Positions 25,701 to 32,854 of a DNA stretch of 64,000 nucleotides are shown one piece after another. The stretch lies in contig NZ_JAHCQH010000015.1 of NCBI RefSeq assembly GCF_018449475.1, positions 496,001-560,000 of the forward strand. Reading direction: 5' to 3'. A model generated the notes under the pieces. That model saw only the letters and a list, made by a program, of their open reading frames with translations, searched no databases and was not told the DNA's origin. A program made the position numbers and the translations under genes. The stretch's first letter is position 1. Each line of letters opens with the position of its first letter. The DNA is from Ancylobacter radicis (GTDB lineage Bacteria; Pseudomonadota; Alphaproteobacteria; Rhizobiales; Xanthobacteraceae).

Positions 25701-28700
25701 CGGCCTCCTCCAGCTCCACGTCGAGATGGCGGAGCTGGACCTGCGCCTGCGTCCAGGCCAGCGTCCGGGCGCGGTCGAAGGCGCTGCGGTCGTGCAGCGT
25801 GTCGATCAGGTCGAGCAGTTCCTCGCGCGAGGAGGCCACCACGGTCCAGAAGGCGACGCGCGCCATCCGGCCCGGCGCGATGCGCACGCTCTGGCGCAGC
25901 GAGAAGATCGGGTCGAGCACCGTGCCGACGCTGTTCGACAGCGCCCGCCCCTCCGACAGAACCTCGGCGGTGCCGATGCTGCGGCCCCGGCCGAGAAACG
26001 GCGCGCGGGCCGTCTCATATTGCGGATCGGCGGCGAGCTCGCCTTCCACCACCGCGAAATGCGCCGCCCAGATCTGCGGCTCGCCGGGCGCGCGCCGCCG
26101 CCGGGTGGCGATGAGGGCCCCGAATTCCGGCAGATACTCGGTCTCCACGAACATCTTGGCGAAGGCCGGGTGGGCATTGTCGGTGGCCGTCGTGGTCAGC
26201 ACCAGCTCGGCATAGGAAGTCAGCTCGATCTCGCGGGTGCGCCGCCCGCTATTGGTCAGGGAAACCCGCCGCACCTCGCCATTGTGCTCGCCGGAGACGA
26301 TGACATCCATCATCGTCGTCAGGCCGGCATCGCGACGGATGAACTCGGCATGATCCTCGCCGAACACGACGTCGCTGTCGCCCGCCCCCGCCGCCATCGG
26401 CTGGGTGGTGGGCGACCAGACGGCGCCATTCCTCAGGTCGCGCAGGAAGATGAAGGAGCCCCAGTCGTCGCGGGTGGCATCCTCGCGCCAGCGCGTGACC
26501 GCGATGTCGCGCCAGCGGCTGTAGCCGCTGCCGGAGGCGGTCATCATCACGGCATAGCTGCCATTGGAGAGCAGATGCGTGATCGGCGCCCCGGCGGCCG
26601 GCGCGAGGAGGCGGCGCACCGTCACCGCGTCGCCCCGCGCGTCGATGGCGGCGGCGCGCACTTCCTCGGCGCGCGGACGGGTGACCACCACATCGCGCGG
26701 GGTGCGTTCCTGCAGCAGCAATTCGCTGGCCCGGATCATCGGCTCGCGATGGAAGCGCGCGCGCATCTGCCCGCCCCGCAGCGTGTTGGCGATGGCGACG
26801 ATGGTCATGCCCTGATGATGGGCCATGAAGTTGCGGACGATGGCGACGTCCTCGTCTTCCGGCACCCGCGTGCGCGTGAAGTCGAGCGCCTCGTAGAAGC
26901 CGTAGCGCCCCCGCGCGCCCAGCGCGGTGAAGCGGGCATAGTTCCGCACCGCCGCTTCGGGATCGACCATGGCGGCGAGACCGGTGGCATAGGGCGCCAC
27001 CACCACATTCTCCGAGAGGCCGCGCTTGAGGCCGAGCCCCGGCACGCCGAAATTGGCGTATTGATAGGTGAACTCGATGTCGCGCGCGTTATAGGCGGAT
27101 TCCGACATGCCCCAGGGAATGCCGAGCGACCGGGCGTAGGATTGCTGGCGCTCGACCACCAGCCGGTTGGTCTGTTCGAGCACGCTGCCGGCGGGGGCAC
27201 GCATCACCAGCGACGGCATGAGATATTCGAACATTGAGCCCGACCAGGAGATCAGCGCCGAGCCGCTGCCGAGCGGGGTGGCGAGCCGCCCGAGCCGGAA
27301 CCAGTGCCGCGTCGGGGCATCGCCCTTGGCGATGGCGAACAGGCTGGCGAGCCGCGCCTCGGAGGCCAGCAGGTCGTAGCAGCTCGGATCGAGGCCGTTA
27401 TCGGCCAGCGAATAGCCGATCGAGAGCAGCTTGCGCTCGGGATCGAGCAGGAAGGCGAAATCCATCCCCATCGCCATGGCGCGCGCCGTAGCCGCCAGCG
27501 CCGTCAGCCGCGCAGCGGTATCGTCGTCATCGGCCTGCGCGTGACGCAGACGGTCGCTTTCATGGGCGCTCGCCGTCCGGCCGAGCGCCTCGATCCAGTA
27601 GGCGATGTCGGTCGAGGGGTCGTCGCCGGTCGCCGGCGCCATCTCCCGGGCGAGCCGGGCCGCCTTGTCGACCAGCCGCTTCAGCACCGGCGTCATCACC
27701 TCCAGCGCCTGCGCCCCGTTGAGCTGGGCCTCGATCTCATCCAGCGCATCGGTCAGGCCCTGCCCCTGCGGGCTGGCCGCGCCGGGCAGCGCGGCCAGCG
27801 CCTCCCTGGCCAGCGCGAGGGCATCGCCCATTCCGGCCAGCGCGTTCGGCGCGAGCGGGGACGGCACCCACTCCTCGCAGGCATTGGCCAGCGCGATCAG
27901 ATGGCCGGCCAGATTGCCGCTATCCACCGACGAGACATAATCGGGCGGCAGCGGCGCGAGATCGCGCGTGCCGTACCAGTTGAAGAAATGGCCGCGAAAG
28001 CGCGGCAGCTTCGCCAGCGTGGCGAAGGTGGCTTCCAGCCGCTCGATGGTCTCGCCCGTGCCGGCCCAGCCGAAATCGCGGGCGGCGACGGTGGAGAGCA
28101 GATAGAGGCCGATATTGGTCGGCGAGGTCCGGTGGGCGACCACCGGCTTCGGCACTTCCTGGAAATTGTCCGGCGGCAGCATGTTCGCGTCGGGCGTGAC
28201 GAAGGTCTCGAAATAGCGCCAGGTGCGCCGGCCGATCAGCCGCAATTCCCGCCCGTCGGCGTCGCGCATGGCCAGCCGTTGCGGCACTTTGGGCGAGCGG
28301 CTCACCCATTGCGCGATCAGCGGCGCGCCGAGCCAGAGCAGGGCAAAGGGCAGGACCAGCGGCCAGGATGCCGGCGCCAGCAGAAGCACGCCCGCCGACA
28401 CCGCCAGAGCGAGCGCGGTGCTGCCCGCCATCTGCCGGTAGAAGCCGAGGGCATCGAGCTGCGGGCGCGCCGAGGAACTCGCCGAGGTCGTCCATTCCAG
28501 AAGATGGTGATGGGTCAGGAACAGCCGCGCCAGCGTGCGGAGGGCGGCGTCGCCGGCGCGCCAGGCCTGATCCGGCAGGAAGGTGAGCGACAGCGCCGTC
28601 TGGGCGCCGGCAAGGCGCAGATCGGCCAGCAGCCGGGCGAGATGGCTGCGCAGGCGGATATCGGGCCGGCGCGGCAGCAGGCCGACCAGCACCGGCAGGA

Positions 28701-31302
28701 AGGCCGGCACCGCGAGCGTCGCCAGAACGAGCAGCGTGCCGGTCAGCGCCGCCGGCCGGGGAAACAGCCAGCACAGGCTCAGTGCCATCAAGGTGAGCGG
28801 GGCCAGCGTGGCGCGCCGCAGATTGTCGAGCATCTTGCCGCGCCCCACCGGCGTCAGGCCGCGTCGTCCCGCCCCCTCGCCGAAGATCCACGGCAGCAAC
28901 TGCCAGTCACCGCGCATCCAGCGATGCTGGCGCCGCGCCACCACGTCGTAGCGGGCGGGGAATTCCTCCACCACCTCGACATCGGAGGCGAGGCCGGCGC
29001 GGGCGAACACGCCCTCGAACAGATCATGGCTGAGCAGCGCATTGTCGGGAATCCGCCCGGCCAGCGAGGCCTCGAAGACATCGACGTCATAGACGCCCTT
29101 GCCGGTATAGGAACCCTCGCCGAACAGGTCCTGATAGACGTCGGACACCGCCGCCGCATACGGGTCCATGCCGCCGCCGCCGGAAATCACCCGCTGGTAG
29201 AACGAGCCTTCCCGGCCGATCGGCAGCGAGGGCGTGACCCGCGGCTGGAGAATGCCGTAGCCGCCGACCACGCGCTGCGCGGCGACGTCGAATTTCGGCC
29301 GGTTCAGCGGATGCGCCATCTTGCCGACCAGCCGCAGGGCGGCGTCGCGCGGCAGGCGCGTATCGGCGTCGAGCGTGATGACGTAGCGCACATCCGCCGG
29401 CACCTGTGGCGCCATCTGCGGCGCGCGCCCGGCCAGCGTCATGAAGGAGGTGTCCTGCGCCCCGCGCAGCAGCCGGTTCAGCTCATGCAGCTTGCCGCGC
29501 TTGCGCTCCCATCCCATCCAGGTGCCCTCGCCCGGATTGAACCGGCGGTGGCGGTGCAGGAGCAGGAAACGCGCGCCCGCCGGGCCGGGGCCATGGCGCC
29601 GGTTCAGTTCGTCGATCCCGTCCATCGCCCGCTCCAGCAGCGCGGCGTCGCCCGGCAGGACCTCGCGATCGGCGTCGATGCCGTCGGACAGAAGGGCGAA
29701 GGTGAGATCGCCGCCGGCGCCGGACAGGTAGTGGACCTCCAGCCGGTCGATCTGCTCCTGAAGATCCTCCGCGTCGGTGAGCAGCGTCGGCACCGCGACG
29801 AGGGTGCGCAGCGCGCTCGGAATGCCGCCGGCCAGCTCAAGGCCGGGCAGGCTGGCGGCGCCGAACATCCACGCCACGCCCCGGTTCACCAGCGCGGTCG
29901 CCACATCGCTGGCCGGGAGGAAGCCGACAAGCGCCAGCAGGACGAACCAGCCGGCGGACAGGCCCGCCGCCGACAGCGCCCAGAACGCCAGCGCGAGCAG
30001 GCCGAGCGTGACGGCGAGGATGGCGCCGACATAGCCGCCAATGCCGAGCCGGATGCTCAGGCGGCCGAGGCGCAGCCGCGCCGGGGCGCGAAAGCCGATC
30101 GTCCGCTCGAAGGCGCGGCGTCCCTCGCCGATCAGATAGTAGCCGGGATCGCCCTCCGGCTGCGGCCGCCCGTCGGGCGCGGCGGCCGAGGCCGTCGCCG
30201 CCGCCTGCATCGCCAGCCCGGCAATGTCGATCTCGGACAGCGGGGAACCGCGCGAGAGCTGTTCCAGCGCGCTGCGGTAGAGGTTGCGGGTGGTGAAATC
30301 CATGGCGGCGAAGGCACTGCCGGCCCGCAGCCGCTCATCGACCAGGCTGACGCTCTCGAACAGGTCGGCCCAGTCGATATCGGAAATCAGCCGCATGCTG
30401 GTGATGACGTTGCGCACGCTGACATTGGACGCGCCGAGGCGCTGCTGGGCGTGCTGCACCACGCCGTCGACGGAGGCGCCCTGGGCGGCCAGCCGGGTTT
30501 CCAGCCAGCCCAGCGCCGGCATGATGCGCGGGTCCTGATCCCTCAGCCGCTTGACCAGTTGCGCGGCGAACACCTCGTCCAGCGCGTCCGGCGAGCGGAT
30601 CAGAATATCGGCGTCGAGCGCGGCGCGGGCCTCGCCGGAGGCCAGCAGCCGGTCGGCCAGCAGGTCGGCCTCGCGGCGCGACTGACGACCCATCGTGATC
30701 TGGTCGGCCAGCCGGCGCAGATTCTCGATCAGCACGATGCGCAGCGTGATGGCGACGGCCCATAATTCGCCGATCGTCAGCGGCTCGACCTGCTGATACG
30801 CGGCGATGAAGCGGCGCAGCATGTCCGGGTCGAAATGGCTGTCGGTGTGGGCGGCATAGGCCCAGGCAAGGCCCAGCACCCGCGGATAGCCGGCGAACGG
30901 ACCTTCGGCGAGCTTGGGCAATTGCCGGTAATAGCCGGGCGGCAGGTCGTCGCGGATCTCGCGGATCTGCTCCTCGATGAGATGATAATTGTCGAGCAGC
31001 CATTCGGCGGCAGGCACCACCGCGCGCCCGGCCTCGGCGTCGGCGGCGGTCGCCCGATAGGCCGCCAGCAGCACGCCGGCATTGCTTTGCAGGCGGGCAT
31101 GCAGGGAGGGCACGGCGGGGGGCCGGGCGGTGATCGCCTGCGCCCCGGCAAGGCTGCGCGCATGCTGTTCCAGCCGCTCGGCCCCGAACAGTTCCTCGCG
31201 GATCGGCACGGCATCGTCCCAGACCGATCCCCGCCACGCGCGGCCCCTCCAGGATGAGAGCCGCGATCCATAGTGATGGCGAAGATCAGCAATCGGAGTC
31301 AT
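22741..31302 (-). CDS. ndvB: Cyclic beta-1,2-glucan synthase
   Basis: Giant inner-membrane enzyme (2,853 aa) that starts, elongates and cyclises beta-1,2-glucan from UDP-glucose; the product goes to the periplasm and matters for osmotic adaptation and host interaction in rhizobia and Brucella. Helices begin near residue 424. The GT84 region has VITLDADTRLPRD (DxD, about 641) and RRQHRWMRGDW (QxxRW, about 790). More helices follow around 820-1,010. The C-terminal GH94 phosphorylase-like domain that sets ring size has MGTGDWNDGMNRVG near residue 2,530. The start at 31302 fits the known family N-terminus; an in-frame start at 31461 would add a pentapeptide-repeat tail. The transporter gene ndvA is not in the window. 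Confidence 0.95.
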   Translation of the reverse strand: MTPIADLRHHYGSRLSSWRGRAWRGSVWDDAVPIREELFGAERLEQHARSLAGAQAITARPPAVPSLHARLQSNAGVLLAAYRATAADAEAGRAVVPAAEWLLDNYHLIEEQIREIRDDLPPGYYRQLPKLAEGPFAGYPRVLGLAWAYAAHTDSHFDPDMLRRFIAAYQQVEPLTIGELWAVAITLRIVLIENLRRLADQITMGRQSRREADLLADRLLASGEARAALDADILIRSPDALDEVFAAQLVKRLRDQDPRIMPALGWLETRLAAQGASVDGVVQHAQQRLGASNVSVRNVITSMRLISDIDWADLFESVSLVDERLRAGSAFAAMDFTTRNLYRSALEQLSRGSPLSEIDIAGLAMQAAATASAAAPDGRPQPEGDPGYYLIGEGRRAFERTIGFRAPARLRLGRLSIRLGIGGYVGAILAVTLGLLALAFWALSAAGLSAGWFVLLALVGFLPASDVATALVNRGVAWMFGAASLPGLELAGGIPSALRTLVAVPTLLTDAEDLQEQIDRLEVHYLSGAGGDLTFALLSDGIDADREVLPGDAALLERAMDGIDELNRRHGPGPAGARFLLLHRHRRFNPGEGTWMGWERKRGKLHELNRLLRGAQDTSFMTLAGRAPQMAPQVPADVRYVITLDADTRLPRDAALRLVGKMAHPLNRPKFDVAAQRVVGGYGILQPRVTPSLPIGREGSFYQRVISGGGGMDPYAAAVSDVYQDLFGEGSYTGKGVYDVDVFEASLAGRIPDNALLSHDLFEGVFARAGLASDVEVVEEFPARYDVVARRQHRWMRGDWQLLPWIFGEGAGRRGLTPVGRGKMLDNLRRATLAPLTLMALSLCWLFPRPAALTGTLLVLATLAVPAFLPVLVGLLPRRPDIRLRSHLARLLADLRLAGAQTALSLTFLPDQAWRAGDAALRTLARLFLTHHHLLEWTTSASSSARPQLDALGFYRQMAGSTALALAVSAGVLLLAPASWPLVLPFALLWLGAPLIAQWVSRSPKVPQRLAMRDADGRELRLIGRRTWRYFETFVTPDANMLPPDNFQEVPKPVVAHRTSPTNIGLYLLSTVAARDFGWAGTGETIERLEATFATLAKLPRFRGHFFNWYGTRDLAPLPPDYVSSVDSGNLAGHLIALANACEEWVPSPLAPNALAGMGDALALAREALAALPGAASPQGQGLTDALDEIEAQLNGAQALEVMTPVLKRLVDKAARLAREMAPATGDDPSTDIAYWIEALGRTASAHESDRLRHAQADDDDTAARLTALAATARAMAMGMDFAFLLDPERKLLSIGYSLADNGLDPSCYDLLASEARLASLFAIAKGDAPTRHWFRLGRLATPLGSGSALISWSGSMFEYLMPSLVMRAPAGSVLEQTNRLVVERQQSYARSLGIPWGMSESAYNARDIEFTYQYANFGVPGLGLKRGLSENVVVAPYATGLAAMVDPEAAVRNYARFTALGARGRYGFYEALDFTRTRVPEDEDVAIVRNFMAHHQGMTIVAIANTLRGGQMRARFHREPMIRASELLLQERTPRDVVVTRPRAEEVRAAAIDARGDAVTVRRLLAPAAGAPITHLLSNGSYAVMMTASGSGYSRWRDIAVTRWREDATRDDWGSFIFLRDLRNGAVWSPTTQPMAAGAGDSDVVFGEDHAEFIRRDAGLTTMMDVIVSGEHNGEVRRVSLTNSGRRTREIELTSYAELVLTTTATDNAHPAFAKMFVETEYLPEFGALIATRRRRAPGEPQIWAAHFAVVEGELAADPQYETARAPFLGRGRSIGTAEVLSEGRALSNSVGTVLDPIFSLRQSVRIAPGRMARVAFWTVVASSREELLDLIDTLHDRSAFDRARTLAWTQAQVQLRHLDVELEEAADFQRLAAPLLYADRRFRPSSDIILRGAGPQSGLWQHAISGDLPIVLLRIDDIEDIAQVRQLLRAREYWRMKRLAVDLVIINERASSYVQDLQIAIETAARINASRPQLGDEPAMGSVHVLRADLMSVESRARLESVARVVLLARRGALADQLAHVGRIPDPPAALRPPRPQPAMQTPAPAHEPPALEFFNGLGGFDKDGREYVTILAKGHTTPAPWINVIANAGFGFQVSAEGSGYSWAANSRENQLTQWSNDAVVDPVGEAIYVRDQVTGEVWSPTAQPIRDEGVYVARHGFGYSRFEHEAHGIGLDLLQFVPLDDPIKISRLRLTNLSGRPRRLSVTTYAEWVLGTARGASAPFITTEMDLPTGALLARNRWSAAFGSRVAFADLAGRQTAWTADRTEFLGRNGGPAAPLALAGKIPLSGRTGAGLDPCAALQTGIELGIGESVEIVAFLGQSASVEDARVLIARYRAADLDAVLGAVAARWRSVLGAVQVTTPDRAMDIMLNGWLLYQTLACRITARSAFYQASGAYGFRDQLQDGMALTLALPAETRGHILRAAGRQFVEGDVQHWWLPQSGQGVRTRISDDTVWLAFAAATYIDSLGDAAILDERVPFLDGPALQPGEHDQFFQPMPADAAGSLFEHCARGLDHTVALTGELGLPLMGTGDWNDGMNRVGEGGKGESVWLGWLLIRTIELFAPFADQRDPERARRWRAHAASVRRAIERSAWDGQWYRRATFDDGTWLGSTESWECRIDSIAQSWAVLSGAADALRASTAMASLERHLVRPDDKLVLLFTPPFDKTPHDPGYIKGYPPGLRENGGQYSHAAMWAVLAFAKLGAGDKAHALFTRLNPINHARTPEDADRYKVEPYVVAADIYSVAPHVGRGGWTWYTGSAGWMQRAGVEGILGIRRQGDVLVVEPCIPPSWPGFEANVTIGRTICAITVRRLAEGEAAEPHWVLGEDGAASPGGTALIPLDGGSHELTMWV

Positions 31303-31318
31303 CAAGGCCGTCCTGTCC

Positions 31319-31408
31319 GAAATGGCGTGGAAGGCAAAGGCGCGCAAGGCAAACGTGCGGAAGGCTCGCGCGGGAAAGGCAACCGCGGGAAAGGTTTGCG
31401 CGGGAAGC
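31319..31408. repeat. 15-bp degenerate tandem repeat before ndvB
   Basis: Six units of about GCAAACGCGCGGAAG lie head to tail, ending 16 bases before the ndvB ATG. Read in the ndvB frame they encode pentapeptides such as TFPAV and AFPAR. The whole 31303-31676 gap (374 bases) otherwise holds no gene I can support. Confidence 0.7.
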
Positions 31409-31676
31409 GATCGGGCCGGCGCCCGGGCCGGCGGCGCGACGGTTTTCGCCGTGCGGCGCACGGATCAGGGGATGAACGCGCAGAGGACCGCGCCCGGAGG
31501 CAGGGTTGAGCACTATCTGGGGCGCGCGCGCAGGATGGCCAGCGCCATCGGGCGCATCGGGCGCCCCTGGGCGGCGCCAATCGTCCCGCGACGGCGCGCA
31601 AGGGCCGTCCTATCAAACCGCGCCGCTATGGCGGATGCGGTGCCGCCCGACGCAGGGCCGGGCAGCGCGCCACGGA

Positions 31677-31937
31677 TCAGGCGCGCAAATCGGCTTCCAG
31701 CGCCTTGTCCAGTTCCTCGGAACTGACCTTGAAGACCTGCCCGGAGGCGCCGGCGGCGCCGATGGCGGGGGTATGCAGCAGGGTGGCCGAACGCCGATAG
31801 GCGAGGAAGGTGATGTCGGGAATCTCTTCCTCGTCGATCACCAGCTTGTAGGTGCCCGCCGGTTGCGGGCTATCGATCGCGCTCAGCGTGAACGGATATC
31901 TGAAGGTGACCGTCGTCTCCCGAGACCGGAAGCTCAT
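31677..31937 (-). CDS. Small conserved hypothetical protein
   Basis: An 86-residue soluble protein of unknown function, of a type I associate with Rhizobiales genomes. The N-terminal TTVTFRYPFTLSAID and PAGTYKLVIDEEEI suggest a small beta-rich fold; a helical C-terminus (SSEELDKALEADLRA) follows. There is no signal peptide or Cys. It starts 9 bases after the stop of the 43-residue gene upstream, so the two are very likely cotranscribed. The function is not inferable from sequence. Confidence 0.7.
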   Translation of the reverse strand: MSFRSRETTVTFRYPFTLSAIDSPQPAGTYKLVIDEEEIPDITFLAYRRSATLLHTPAIGAAGASGQVFKVSSEELDKALEADLRA

Positions 31938-31946
31938 GGCGGTGCC

Positions 31947-32078
31947 TTACCCCTTCTTTTTCGGCAGCCCGATCGAGACCGTCGAGCCCTTGGTCAGGGT
32001 CGAAACGGCGGGCGCGGCTTCCTTGACCTTCTTCGGTTTCTTGGTTTCGCGATTGCTGCGGACTTGGCCCTTGGCCAT
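31947..32078 (-). CDS. 43-residue basic protein (MAKGQ... type)
   Basis: A tiny lysine-rich protein beginning MAKGQVRSNRETKKPKKVKE and ending GLPKKKG. A strong Shine-Dalgarno, GGAGG, lies six bases before the ATG at 32078. The MAKGQ-x-RSNRE-x-KKPK pattern recurs in small annotated proteins of Rhizobiales as far as I recall. It could bind nucleic acid because of its charge, but that is a guess. It leads a two-gene unit with the 86-residue protein. Confidence 0.7.
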   Translation of the reverse strand: MAKGQVRSNRETKKPKKVKEAAPAVSTLTKGSTVSIGLPKKKG

Positions 32079-32123
32079 GATGACCTCCATGTCGGGTTGA
32101 CCGGTCGGATGGACCGATGCCGG

Positions 32124-32165
32124 AAAAACAAAAAGCCCCGCGACCTCGGGGAGGCGCGGGGCTTT
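32124..32165 (-). terminator. Intrinsic terminator downstream of the cold-shock gene
   Basis: An 11-bp stem AAAGCCCCGCG/CGCGGGGCTTT (32132-32142, 32155-32165) is followed on the minus strand by TTTTTGTTTTT. It ends the csp transcript before the two small genes. Confidence 0.9.
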
Positions 32166-32286
32166 CGGGCGCCGAGCGCCAGATTGCGTCGTATCGCTTG
32201 TCCAGGCCGCCAGTACATCCGTGGTCGACCGGCCGGGCGATACGCTTTGGCAAGCCCCGGAATCCGGGGCCGCCAATGTCAGACAA

Positions 32287-32499
32287 TCAGCTCAGTGCTT
32301 CGAGCTTGTCGGCGGACATCTTGCCGCTTCTCTGGTCAGTGACGAGCTCGAAGCCCACCTTCTGACCTTCGCGCAGGTCACTCATACCGGCACGCTCGAC
32401 CGCACTGATGTGGACGAATGCATCGCTGCCGCCGTCATCCGGAGCGATAAACCCAAAGCCCTTTTGGGCGTTGAACCATTTAACGGTTCCCGTAGCCAT
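32287..32499 (-). CDS. Cold-shock domain protein (CspA family)
   Basis: A 70-residue OB-fold RNA chaperone. The RNP1-type [11 protein letters not shown] and RNP2-type AFVHISAVE motifs carry the aromatic residues that stack on single-stranded RNA. A leading [10 protein letters not shown] and a C-terminal SADKLEAL complete the domain, and AAAGGG precedes the ATG. The 5' region is unusually A+T-rich for this genome and contains hairpins, as expected of a cold-regulated leader. A DEAD-box RNA helicase is the next gene on the same strand upstream. Which csp paralogue it is cannot be told. Confidence 0.95.
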   Translation of the reverse strand: MATGTVKWFNAQKGFGFIAPDDGGSDAFVHISAVERAGMSDLREGQKVGFELVTDQRSGKMSADKLEALS

Positions 32500-32532
32500 G
32501 GGAAACCCTTTCGTAATTGTAAATCTGGCTTT

Positions 32533-32603
32533 CCCGCGCGAACGCGGGCCGTCGAAATCGCATTTTCAGGAAAAGAGAACATGATGACGCGAAATAATTC
32601 GCG
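32533..32603 (-). promoter_or_regulatory. Hairpins in the csp mRNA leader
   Basis: On the minus strand CCCGCG-UUCG-CGCGGG (32548-32533) and CGCGAA-uuau-UUCGCG (32603-32588) form two six-bp stems with four-base loops, 34-104 bases before the csp ATG. They could be part of a temperature-responsive leader; this is inferred from position and from csp biology. Confidence 0.45.
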
Positions 32604-32655
32604 ACGTCGCCGTTCATCATTGCCGTTTATCGACATGCTCAATATGGACCCCTGA
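32581..32655 (+). CDS. Possible 24-residue small ORF antisense to the csp leader
   Basis: ATGATG is preceded by AGGAAAAGAGAAC and opens a 24-codon frame that starts MMTRNNSRRRR, ends IDMLNMDP and stops at TGA 32655. It runs opposite to the csp leader. It has a plausible Shine-Dalgarno and an Arg-rich start but no known family. It may be chance in an A+T-richer patch. Confidence 0.3.
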   Translation: MMTRNNSRRRRSSLPFIDMLNMDP

Positions 32656-32767
32656 ACGAAATATTACAAGGACGCCAGATTTTTAATTGACTGCCGCGCC
32701 GCTTTTCTCATCCGGCCGGCCGGGCCGATGCGCTGGAATTCCGTGATTCCGAGACCCGGCGGGCACG

Positions 32768-32804
32768 AAAAAGCCGCCGAAACCATCCGGCCTCGGCGGC
32801 TTTT
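32768..32804 (-). terminator. Intrinsic terminator after the RNA helicase gene
   Basis: A 12-bp stem AAAAGCCGCCGA/TCGGCGGCTTTT (32769-32780, 32793-32804) lies 51 bases past the helicase stop, with a U run on the minus strand. Bases 32605-32767, upstream of csp, hold no other gene apart from the end of the antisense small ORF. Confidence 0.85.
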
Positions 32805-32854
32805 ATCGGTTCCCGTTCGGGGGCGCGCCTGTCGGTCACGCCCCGTCCCCCGCC

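Noticed and set aside
23056-27237. A 1,393-codon open frame on the plus strand opposite ndvB (and another of 1,153 codons at 27304-30765)
   Set aside because: The translations are Arg/His/Gln/Gly-rich without any family motif and lie wholly antisense to a clear glucan synthase gene. They arise from the high G+C at third positions.
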